Source of the DNA: Lagopus muta
Taxonomy: Eukaryota > Chordata > Aves > Galliformes > Phasianidae
DNA length: 64,000 nt
Reading direction: 5' to 3'
NCBI RefSeq assembly: GCF_023343835.1
Contig: NC_064437.1
Location: 26,387,001-26,451,000, forward strand
Shown here: one piece after another, positions 1 to 10,240 of the stretch
How the letters are laid out: each line of letters opens with the position of its first letter
Position numbering within the stretch: the stretch's first letter is position 1
Translations under genes and position numbers: made by a program
Notes under the pieces: model-generated
The model's input: the letters and a program-made list of their open reading frames with translations, nothing else
The model's database searches: none
Told to the model about the DNA's origin: nothing

Positions 1-2920
1 TTAGGGCAGTCACACAGCTGGCCTCTCACTGGGTCACTTGAGACATTCATTTCCTATAAAGAGAGTTGTGTTTGGTAAGCAATCATGTGGAAACTGGGTG
101 TTTCTGCAGGCAATGGTTCCCTTTCTCATTTTCCCCACTGGTCTGAGGGCTCAAGGATGTTCAGGTACACTTAAAACCAGCTTGAACTTCTGCGGAAGTT
201 TGCTTGAAAAAAAGAAAAAGAAAAAGGTGTGAATTGCTGCAGAGTCTGATCAAAGGAACTGAATGGGGAGCTTTGGGGAAACCTGCTGGTTTTTTTCCTC
301 TGGCCTCCTCAGGGGTGGCTCTGCCCAGCCAGTGCTGAGCTGTTAGTTTGAGCTGAACCCGCAATAAATTGCCACTTACCTACTGCACTCAAGATGGGTA
401 TTTATCAGCTCCCCTGTGGAGTATGGCTTGGGCAGCTGATGGATCCCTTCAGCCCTATGCTGGGTTTGGGAATAAATACTTAGAGGAAGCCCCCAGCTTG
501 CCATCTTCTTGCATTCTGCAATTAGCCTCGCCGCTAATAGGGCCACCATCATAAAGGAGTTGTTCCTTTGCTCTGTTTTAGACGTTCTGCCTCTGTTTGC
601 AGTGAGTGCATAGCTGCAGTGCTGCTGTGCCTCATCACGCTGGTGAGCCTTCAATCCCGTAGCTTGAGCTGCGTGGGATGTGCAGAACACAGTGGGTGCC
701 TGCCCCTGTTTCACGTGGCATAGAGCTACCCCTCAGCACTGGATGAAGAGCCCCTGCTTGGGTGCAGCACACTGCTGTGCTGGGAGCAGAGAACAGGCGA
801 TCCCTTCTGAAGGCTCCGGGGCTGTGAGCAGACCTTACCTCAGTGGTTACACCAGCACTGCTGGGAGCACTGTGAGCAGCACAGCTGAGCCCTTCCTTGC
901 GGTGCGCTGCTCGCCTGGAGTTGCTGGGTGCTGCTCAAAGGGCACCGTGTGGCTTCTGTGCTCGCTTTGGACAAGGCAGCCCTGCTGGAGGATGGGTGAG
1001 AGCAAGAACGTGTGCGAGACTGACGTGTTGGGCACAGCCAGTTTCCAGGTGCTGCTTATGGCCCTGGGCTGTAACGCAGCCTTGCTTTGGAGGCCCTCCT
1101 CTGCAGCCTGGGAGCACAAGCGCTGCTCCTGAGAGCTGCGTTTTGCTGAGCAATGAGGTACCAGAGTGAGATTCACAGACACCTCAGGGGTTGGGATTTG
1201 GTGACCTCTGGAAAACTTTTTCACGAGCAGTTAATTTTTTTATTGGCAAGAAAGGAAGGCACCTTTGTGTGAAAGGAAGGCACCTTACGTTTGTAAGGGG
1301 TAGGTGGTCAAACTTTCCCTTGTCAGATTGAACTTTAAAACCTCTTTCAAGCCAAACATTGCTTTTTTGTTTTCCTGCTCTTTGTTTAACCTTCTGCAGC
1401 GGTCATCAGCCTTTGGCCCCAGCATCCTGCCCCCATCCTGCCCGCTGCTGGAGCCCAGTGTGGAGCTGCTCTGGGAGCCTAGGGCTTGAGCACTGCCTGT
1501 CCTCCTGGGGATCTGCATTTACATCCAGAACACAGGAGGCTGGAGGCACCAGGCCGGGTAAGAGAAACCACTTCTGCTAATGCTTTGTTTTTAACTGAAT
1601 CACAGCTCCATTTTCGTATTGAAGGAACTCAGGCTGCTGCTGCTCTGGACGTGGGGCTTCTGCCCAGGACATGGGGAGCTTAGAACATCACAGTTCCCAT
1701 CAAGGAGCAATTTGTGCCCAGCTCACTGATGGACTGTGCTTCATCTTATTTCTTTGTGGCGCTGCTTCATGCTGCGGCGACCGCTTTGTAGGCTGGGTTG
1801 TCCTGGGTGAGCACCAACCCTGGCCTGGCTGCGTAGGAGCAGCCCTGGTCTGCTCTGCACCGGTCTGGGGGAGGGGAGCAGTAGAGAAGGGTTTTCTGTT
1901 GATCTCTAATCAGGTTGAGCTGCTGGGCTCAGAGGAGTGCTGCAGGACTGCCAGGGCAGGTAGCAGGGCTGAGTGCAACGCTTGTTGTGGGATGAAGGCA
2001 AAGCTGTGGGGGGACACATGGGCTGTGCTGGATGCAGCCTGGCTGTGGGATTGGGGGTCCCCACATCTGTATGGAGCCCTCTGGTTTTTAGCTGAATCAG
2101 CAACTTGTTCCTTGGTTTTCTGTGCTTCTCACAGAGGTGACTGAAACAGGACGGCCAAGCCCTTCCCCCTCTGTGTGCTCTTCCTTGCCAGTAACCCTTC
2201 CCAGGCAGCCATTTGCTGCAATACTTTTGGACTCCCTCCAGCTGATGCGTGGAGTGTGGACAGTATGAAAGGGAGGCCCAAGGAGCTGCTGGGGGAGCAG
2301 GGCAGCTCCCAGCCAGTGGTGCAGCATGCAGCCCTGTGGGTCTTGTGTTCCTCTCCCGCCGTGTGTGTGTGCACTGGGTATGCTGGGGGGCTGGGATGGC
2401 CCAAGGAGCTGATACATCAGATTGAAGGGGCTAAGAGTGTGAAATCTCACATCCCCCCCCGAACGGATGGAATCTAAAGCCGGGACAAGCTGTGGGATAT
2501 TCAGCACCAACCGCAGGGCATGCAGTGCAGTGGTGTGGGGCTGAGCTCCCTCCCCTGCAGGAGCTGGAAGTAGGGAACAGTGCCACTTCCTGCAGTGCTC
2601 CCAACTGCCAGAGTGCTTCTCTTCCTCCTGCCTGCCATGGTGCTTGCAGGGTCAGTCTATTTGACTTCCCACCCCTTTCAGGCTTTGCGTTCTGTGCTGC
2701 TGCAGCTGTTCCATGCATCTGTCCTTCATATTCTTGCAACAGGATGTTTGCTTTTACCACTCAGAGAGGCCGTGTTCTCAAGAGCAAGAGCATCTTGTGC
2801 ACGTCCTCTTGCAGTGCTTGCTGCTGCACTAACAGTGTGCTGGAGAGGGCCCCCAAGGCTCGGTACAGCCCCAGTGCCAAATGAGGTAATTTCTGCTTTC
2901 ATGGAAGAACTGCAGCCCAG
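1..2920. other. Non-coding DNA upstream of SERPINC1
   Basis: I see no supported gene in this stretch. The open frames (longest about 157 codons) have no recognisable domain, overlap on both strands, and follow from moderate GC and few stops. An AATAAA at 363-368 on + could be the poly(A) signal of a gene ending to the left, but nothing else supports that. Confidence 0.5.
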
Positions 2921-2924
2921 ATGA

Positions 2925-3065
2925 AGTCACAGACTGATCTGGGTTGGAAGATCATCCAGTCATTGCACAAGAGCACGGGCAGGGAGTTGTGAAAGAACCC
3001 AGAGCTCCATGCGTCACCCTGTGCTGCCCTGCTGGGTGCTGGCAGCTCCAGTGGTCGTTAAAAAA
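2925..3065 (-). mobile_element. Degraded CR1 LINE 3' fragment
   Basis: The + strand reads like a decayed copy of the CR1 3' end in reverse: a CACAGA-type terminus, then GGGTTGGAAGATCATCCAGTC, matching the pattern of the clearer CR1 starting at 3336. The rest of the fragment is too diverged to delimit well. Confidence 0.4.
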
Positions 3066-3335
3066 AACCTCCAGTTTTGCCACTGAAGGAGCAGCACAAG
3101 GTGGCTGCAGTGGTGGGCACATGGGGTCTTTCCCCATGCCTGCCTCCAGAGGAGCCATGGGGACATGAGCAAACCCATCGGGAGTTACACAGAGGACATC
3201 TCTAGGATGCAGTGTTTATCAGCCCTAGGGTGCCCAGTAATGTGCTGCTGGGGCTGGTGGGATGTGTATCCCCTGCTTGAGCTTCCTGCAGTAGATAGAA
3301 CAGCGCAAGGCTGAGGTGGGCCTGAAAGCACAGCT

Positions 3336-4345
3336 AGAATCACAGAATCACAGAATTGTAGGGGTTGGAAGGGACCTCCAGAGATCATCGAGTCCAACCC
3401 CCCTGCCAAAGCAGGTTCCCTACACCAGGTCACACAGGTAGGCGTCCAGGCAGGTCTTGAACATCTCCAGAGAAGGAGACTCCACCACCTCCCTGGGCAG
3501 CCTGTTCCAGTGCTCCGTCACCTCACTGTAAAGAAGTTCTTGCGCATGTTTGTGCAGAACTTCCTATGCTCCAGTTTCCGGCCGTTTCCCCTTGTCCTGT
3601 CTCCACTCACCACTGAAAAGAGTCCGGCCTCGCCATTCTGCCCCCCACACCTTAGATATTTATAGACCTGGATCAGGTCCCCTCTCAGTCTCCTTTTCTC
3701 AAGGCTGAACAGACCCAGTTCACTCAGCCTTTCCTCATAGGAGAGATGCTCCAGGCCCTTCACCATCTTCATGGCCCTCCGCTGGACTCTTTCCAAGAGA
3801 TCCCTGTCTTTTTTGTACTGGGGAGCCCAGAACTGGACGCAGTACTCCAGATGAGGTCTTACCAGGGCAGAGTAGAGGGGGAGGATCACCTCCTTTGACC
3901 TGCTGGCCACGCTCTTTTTAATGCACCCCAGTAAGCCATTGGCCTTTTTGGCCACAAGAGCACACTGCTGGCTCATGGCCAACCTGTCATCCACCAGGAC
4001 ACCCAGGTCCCTTTCCGCAGAGCTCCCCTCCAGCAGCTCATCCCCCAACCTGTACTGGTGCATGCAATTATTCCTCCTCAGATGCAAGACTCTGCACTTG
4101 CTTTTGTTAAACCTCATCCGGTTTTTTTCTGCCCAGCTCTCCAGCCTGTCCAGGTCTTGCTGAATGGCAGCCCAGCCTTCAGGCGTGTCAGCCAATCCTC
4201 CCAACTTCGTATCATCAGCAAACTTGCTGAGGGTGGCCATTATCCCCTCATCAAGGTCATTGATGAAGGTGTTGAACAAGACCGGACCCAGCACAGACCC
4301 CTGAGGAACACCGCTAGTTACAGGCCTCCAACCGGACTCTGCACC
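3336..4345 (-). mobile_element. CR1 LINE, 5'-truncated, with reverse transcriptase C-terminal part
   Basis: About 1 kb of the avian non-LTR retrotransposon CR1, reading right to left. Its 3' end at about 3336 has two units of the 8-bp ATTCTGTG terminal repeat and the CR1 tail before it. One open frame on - runs from about 4320 to 3518. It encodes the RT segment [17 protein letters not shown], the catalytic FADDTKL motif (the FADD box of non-LTR RTs), then the CR1 region with [19 protein letters not shown] and [10 protein letters not shown]. It stops just after NFFTVR; the usual continuation (EVTEHWN...) carries on in the next frame near 3520, so a one-base indel breaks the end of ORF2. The 5' part, endonuclease and ORF1 are missing, as is usual for a CR1 copy. 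The open frame extending right of 4345 is chance. Confidence 0.93.
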
Positions 4346-4855
4346 ACCAACAAAATTGAAAGGGCAGAAGGATTTGAGGGAAGGAAGGAAACAGAGCTGG
4401 AGAAGGAGGTCTCCCCAGCAAAAAGGGAAGGAAACCATCCAAAGCACTGTGTCTGAGGGCGCTCCTCTGCTGAGCTTGGGGCACAGAGCTCTTCCCCAGG
4501 AGGGAGCAGGGCAGGGTCTGTACAAAGCAAAGATGTGAATGCAGTGCAGAGCGGACTTTGACGCCTTCCCCATAGAGTGATCAGAGCTTTGGTCTGTTTT
4601 TGCACCAGCTTGTTAGGTCTGCTTAAAAAAGGGCACCTGTGGCTCTAGGAAAGCACTATTTCCATTGTGCTATTCTAAAAGCAGAATGTGCTCAGAGGTG
4701 TGCTGCCCTGTTGGGGCTGTCCCGGTACATCCCATAGCTGCACTACAGGAGGGCAATGGGAGGAGGACCATGAGGGTCCCGATGCTCGCTGGGCTGGGGG
4801 CACTGGGAGCTCCCTGGGCAGGCGGGCACACACTCAGTAAACTCTCTGCTTCCAG
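4346..4855 (+). promoter_or_regulatory. SERPINC1 upstream region, possible 5' exon
   Basis: This lies between the CR1 breakpoint and the first clear SERPINC1 coding exon. Mammalian SERPINC1 has a short first exon carrying the start codon; I looked for it here. An ATG at 4665 opens a short frame with a possible GT donor after 4724, but its phase does not join the coding exon starting at 4856. A non-coding first exon is equally possible. No TATA box is obvious. Confidence 0.35.
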
Positions 4856-4856
4856 G

Positions 4857-7800
4857 ATGATGCATCTCTTCATGGTGTGTCTCTTTGGCCTCTGGGGCAT
4901 GGCTGCTCCTGTACACTATGCCGTGGAAGACATTTGCACTGCGAAGCCCCGCGACATCCCAGTGAACCCCATCTGCATCTACCGCAACCCTGAGAAGAAG
5001 CCCCAGGAAAGCGAGGTGCTGGAGCCGGGGAAGAAGGGCAGGATCCCAGAGTTCACCAACCCCCGTGTCTGGGAGCTGTCCAGAGCCAACTCGCGCTTCG
5101 CCGTCGTCTTCTACAAGCACCTGGCCGACTCCAAGGACAACGAGGAGAACATCTTCCTGTCTCCCCTCAGCATTTCCACAGCCTTCGCCATGACCAAGCT
5201 CGGGGCGTGCGGTGACACCCTGCAGCAGCTCATGGAGGTCGGTGGCGTTTCCTCAGCCTTCCCTGTAGCTGCTACTGGGGCCTGGAAAGCTGCGAAGCTG
5301 GTGGTGCCAGCGGCTGCTGGGGGCTGCCTGGCCAGGGCAGCTGGCATGGGAGGGGATGCTTTTATTTAAGCAGCTGTCAGGTGGGACACAGGAGGCTGCT
5401 TGGGTCTCAGCTCATTTGGGTTCCAGCTCTGCAAGGAGCCACCAAAACTTTGAGGTGTGCCTTCCTCTGTGGGCAGCCCCTGCTGTGGGACAGGAACCCT
5501 TCTCTCCCTGGGCCGTGCTCCCAACACTCTCCTTTTCCCTACAGAAGGGCTGGTAACACCCACTTCTGCCTCTCATAGGAAGTGATGCCACAGATAATAA
5601 GCAATGTGCTATGGGATTTTCTGTGCCTGAAGCCCTGAGATGGATAGGAGCTGACAAATTGGAGCTGTCTTTCCAGCTGACAGCTAGGAACAGAATAGAA
5701 AAAAAATCACTGTGCTGCTGCAATCTACCCTCAAAACAATTGCCACATACTTGAAAATAGATAACGAGTAGCAGAATTACTCAACAGACCATGAGAATTA
5801 CTCCTGGGAAGGAGCAGCCTTTGGCATTCTCACAGGATTAGAGCAAACCCTGCAAGTCCTCCCATGGCCTGCACTGACCCAAGAGCTGCATCTGGCCCCA
5901 TCAGTGCCATGCCCACCTGGTGCAGGGCTCTCATGGGGAAAGGCCAGGCTGCTGTCGATTCAGGAAAGGGTCAGGTTGGATATCAGGAGTAGGTTCTGTG
6001 CCAGTGGGTGGTTGGCACTGGAACAGCCTCCCCAAGGCATTGGGCACAGCGCTAAGCTGCCGGAGTTCAAGAAGTGTCTGGATGATGCTGTTGGACGCAG
6101 GGTCTGAGTTTTGGGTGGTCCTTGTGTAGAGCCAGGAGTTGGTCCCAATGGTCCTTTTGAGTCCCTTCCAACTTGGGATATTCTGTGGTTCTGTTATTCT
6201 AAGACTGTGCCTTAGGGGATGAGTGGAGGGCAAGAGCTACATCACCACTTGCTGTTGGAGCCTGCTGATGGATTCCTTTTTCCTCTGTGGCCCCTCCAGG
6301 TCTTCCAGTTTGACACTATTTCAGAGAAGACGTCTGACCAGGTCCACTTCTTCTTTGCCAAGCTCAACTGCCGTCTTTACAAGAAAGCCAACAAGTCATC
6401 AGAGCTAGTATCAGCAAACCGTCTCTTTGGAGAGAAATCCTTGGTCTTCAATGAGACTTACCAGAACATTAGTGAAATAGTTTACGGAGCCAAACTCTGG
6501 CCGTTGAACTTCAAAGTGAGTTTGAACTGCTTGAGATTCCTGGTTTGTTTGTTTTTTTCCTCCCTGTCCTGCTTTTGCTGCATCCCCATCCCCTGCTGCA
6601 GGGAGTGCCACACTCAGCACAGGGAACACTGGTGAAGACAGGCAGCAGCTTCTCCTGTCCCAGCTCTGTAACCACAGTCACTTCCCAGCTTCTCCTTTCT
6701 AAACGGTGCTGTGCTGCACAGTGTCCTCCCTTGGGAGGTGTTTATAACCTTCCACTTAAGCTATTTTGGTCTCGTCCTTCAGGAGAAGCCAGAGCTTTCC
6801 AGGCAGATCATAAACGAGTGGGTAGCCAATAAGACAGAGAGGCGCATTACAGAAGTGATCCCAGAAAAAGGTATCGATGAGCTCACTGTCTTGGTCCTGG
6901 TCAACACCATTTATTTTAAGGTACGGCTAACAAAGCTGGAGAGCAGCCGATTTCCAAGGGGCAGCGACGTTGCTCATGTTTGCTTTTGTCCTCATCATCT
7001 CCCTGTCAGGGGCACTGGAAGTCACAGTTCCCAGCTCCAAACACGAGACTGGATTTATTTCACAAAGCCAACGGTGAGACCTGCAAAGTCCCCATCATGT
7101 ACCAGGAGTCCAGGTTCCGCCATGCGTTCATCCAGGAGGACAAAGTCCAGGTGCTGGAGCTGCCTTACAAAGGGGACGACATCACCATGGTGCTGGTTTT
7201 GCCCAAAGCTGGCACGCCGCTGGTGGAGGTGGAGCGGGACCTGACATCGGACAAGCTGCAGGACTGGATCAACTCTATGAGGGAGGTCTCCCTTACTGTG
7301 TCCCTGCCACGCTTCCGCATCGAGGACAGCTTCAGCGTCAAGGAGAAACTGAGAAAAATGGGGCTGGAAGATCTCTTCAGTCCAGAAAACGCCAAGCTGC
7401 CAGGTGAGGTGTGAGGGTGGGGGCAACCTGCCTGCGAGGAAAAGAACACTGAGCACGTTTAAGTGATGCTGCACCACTGAGGGACTCGGCACTCAGCCCT
7501 CGCTCTGGGCACACAGCCCTGCCTAGCTCTGAGGGCACGGGAGTTGAGCAATCCACTGTGTGCAGTTGGTGGAGGATATCCTCGTTTTAGGGCAGATGTG
7601 CCTGCTGGGTTTCAGTGCTGTCCATGAAGGGAGGGACTGTTTTGCATCTCGAGCTCCTGTCTCAAAACATGGCTTTGATTTCCTTGTTTTGTTATTCTGG
7701 GTTTCAGGTATAGTTGCAGAGGGCCGTACAGACCTGTATGTATCTGAGGCTTTCCACAAAGCCTTCATTGAGGTAAGCTTCATTTTGTCCCAGGATGTGT

Positions 7801-8172
7801 TTTGCTTTTTGTTTTTTAAAAGCATGAAGCATAACAGGAAAAATGTAACAGACTGTGGCTCTAACACAGATTGTCTCCACAAGGATACACTGAAGCACAG
7901 TGCATCCTCGTGCTTCAAATTGGTGGGGAGGGATGTAGAGCCCTCTAAATGCTGCATAACGCCTGTGTCTTAATTCCTCCTCCTCTTCTGGTTGGTAGGT
8001 GAATGAAGAAGGCAGTGAGGCGTCAGCAGCGACATCTGTTCTTATCTCTGGCCGTTCCTTCCCCATGAACAGAATTATCTTTGAGGCCAACAGGCCCTTC
8101 TTGCTCTTCATCCGGGAAGCCGCCCTCAACACCATTATATTCATGGGCAGAATATCTGATCCTTGCTCCTAA
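4857..8172 (+). CDS. SERPINC1: Antithrombin III (serpin C1)
   Basis: This is a secreted plasma serpin that inhibits thrombin and factor Xa and is activated by heparin. Coding exons are 4856-5237, 6300-6515, 6783-6920, 7010-7403, 7708-7772 and 7999-8172, all with GT-AG borders and consistent phase. From the ATG at 4857 they give 455 residues, against 464 in human. The N-terminus is a hydrophobic signal peptide ([14 protein letters not shown]). The mature start has the antithrombin signature [11 protein letters not shown], and all six cysteines of the three disulfides are present. Heparin-site basics (IYR, FFAK, CRLYKK) and the NKS glycosylation site beside them are kept. The reactive loop [19 protein letters not shown] puts P1-P1' at Arg417-Ser418 (CGT at 8053), as in human GR-S, so it should be an active inhibitor. 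The serpin end [20 protein letters not shown] is intact. Starting at 4857 is the simplest reading; an upstream exon could add or replace a few residues. Confidence 0.96.
5960..6205 (+). mobile_element. CR1 LINE 3' fragment in SERPINC1 intron
   Basis: This fragment sits in the intron 5238-6299. It has the CR1 3' order: GGTTGGATATCAGGAG, then GGCACTGGAACAGCCTCCCC, then TCCCTTCCAACTTGGGATA, ending in ATTCTGTGGTTCTGTTATTC, a decayed form of the CR1 terminal repeat. It is same-sense with the gene and non-coding. Confidence 0.85.
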
Positions 8173-8482
8173 AGGCTGTCCGAGCCTCACCTCTCCCCTC
8201 CCTGCCCCTGGGAAAGGGATGGTAGGACACTGCCATGCAACCCAGGTTGTGCTGGGGTGGCTGTATTACTGTTTGGTGCCAGCTGCAGGGAGGGGCTGTC
8301 CTTCTCCCGCTCCAACCCTCGTTCAAAGGAAGCTGATTTATTTTTTTTCTTAAATAATGGCACTGGTATTTTCATGGCAGCCATTCCAGTATCACTGGCA
8401 TTCTTGCATCCGACCCCTCCTCCCTCTCAGGCATCAAACTGTAACTGATCCTCCAGTACGTTAAGGCCTATAGATCTGTATG

Positions 8483-8488
8483 GAATAA
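8483..8488 (+). terminator. SERPINC1 poly(A) signal
   Basis: A canonical AATAAA lies 311 bases after the antithrombin stop codon and is the first in that direction. It implies a 3' UTR of about 330 bases ending near 8505. Confidence 0.75.
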
Positions 8489-8509
8489 ACTCATCTCTGA
8501 ACGGACGCT

Positions 8510-9085
8510 TTTCACTAAGTCACTTCCTAGGCTTACCCTTCCCTTTCTCAATGAACATGCCCTTTCCCACACTCCTCAGTCGCAGCAGCAGCAGCCAAGC
8601 AACCAATGCTGGGCCAGGGCCATCTTCTGCAGCTCTGCAGCGTACAGCTGGTGGGTGGAGGAGCTGCCAAGCACCAGGGCTCTGCATGGCTGTTCAGGCT
8701 GTTTGTCTGAGTAATGAGCTTTAGACAAGCTCCGTCCTCTGAGAAATCTGCATTTACGGCCGGAGTTCAAAATAACAAAGGCGGTGAAAAGACACGGTCT
8801 TGTCCTGCTGTTGGTGCAAGTTCCAGAAGAGCTGAGCGCAGACTGCTGCTGACACCAGAGTGGGGGGCAGTCCCTGGGCTGCCATTTGCTCTGGATTTGG
8901 TAGGGCATCTGTGTGAGCTTTCTAGTAACGTTCCGGACTGTGGATGTTGAAGATGATGAGAAAGGAAGCAGCTGGGAAAGCTGGGCAGGCTCACCCCCAT
9001 CACAGCCGCCCACGGTGTGCAGGTGCCCGGCCTGGCTGGGAGGAAACCCCGCTAGGCAGGAGCAGTCAGCTACAAGAGACAGGCA
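8510..9085. other. Gap between convergent SERPINC1 and ZBTB37 ends
   Basis: About 0.6 kb between the presumed 3' end of SERPINC1 on + and the presumed distal 3' end of ZBTB37 on -. I see no gene, repeat or RNA in it. Confidence 0.45.
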
Positions 9086-10166
9086 CAGAGCTGAGTATTA
9101 AACCATTTAATTCTCAAACCACTCACATGCATAATGTTCTTTTACACCGTGTTAAAAGAAAGAAGAAAAATGCAATTTGTTTTTGATACAAACAGAAGTT
9201 CAAGTATACATTGCTAGAATTTTCAAAGATTCCTACCCAAGTCGCTAGATTTTTTCATTCACATTGTTCTTAAAGCTGTCTGACGAGAGCACTTATTTGC
9301 TGAACTGCTGAAATGCAATTGTACAACTGCACAACCCCTCCGCCTCGGCCTTGTGCCCCTGCCACAGCTCTGCTGCTCACACTGCAGCCCCTGCCCATCC
9401 CACGGGGCACGGAGCAGCACAGGGGACGGCTGGTGGGATCGCTGAGAACAGCAGGACCACGCTGCAACCTACTGCAGACCGAGTGTGAGTACAGACTTCT
9501 TTTTTATCTTTTTTTTCATTGCAACCAAGAATAAAATTAAAAATAAACAATAATTAGTACAGCAGGAAATTTTCTTAAGTGTGAGAATAAGTCTTGAGGG
9601 TGAGGACGCGTGTCCTACACGTTCGAGTTATAAGCCAAGAGTCGATGGTGACAGCACAATTTCTCTTACAAATGCTTACTCTGCAACCCAGCTCTGAGCG
9701 GAATCAACAGGGGACACGTGAACTTGGACTATTATTATTTTTAAATACTCAACTGCTGAGGGCTCCATATCCACAATATGAAAAACCTCACACCCCCAGG
9801 AACAGCCTCACCTTAGCTCAGCCCTGTGCTGCGCTGGACCTGGGGGCACCGTCTGACCTACTGTAAATGGGTTAAATTCTCCCTACAGGCAAAGGTGGTG
9901 GCGGGTTTTGTTTTTGTGACCGATTTACAACCCGGATTGCAACAGGCCCCATCCTGCTGTTGCCTTCGGGTGGGACTCCTGCAGCAGCACAGGCCCAGGG
10001 GCACGCAGTGGGAGGTAGAGCTGCAGTAGTGCGCGGGCACGCGGGCACCGTGCGTTGGGCAGTGCTGCTCCCTGGGCTCTGGCTGACAGCGAGCCTCCGC
10101 CGGGACGGCCGCCTCAACAGCAGCCGTGCTCACCTACCAGTTAAAGTGCATTTCTTCAGTAAAGGG

Positions 10167-10240
10167 TTTTTCTTTTTTTATTTTTTCTTTTTTTTTTTTT
10201 TCCTTTTTTTTTTTCCTTTTTTTTTTGTTTTTTTTTTCTT
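10167..10240. repeat. T-rich tract (poly-A on ZBTB37 strand)
   Basis: A 74-base run of almost pure T with a few C, G and A interruptions. On the ZBTB37 strand it would be an internal A-rich tract, where oligo-dT cDNA could prime falsely and mimic a 3' end. Confidence 0.8.

Noticed and set aside
363-368. AATAAA on + as the end of an upstream gene
   Set aside because: A hexamer alone is common by chance and no coding sequence precedes it in the window.
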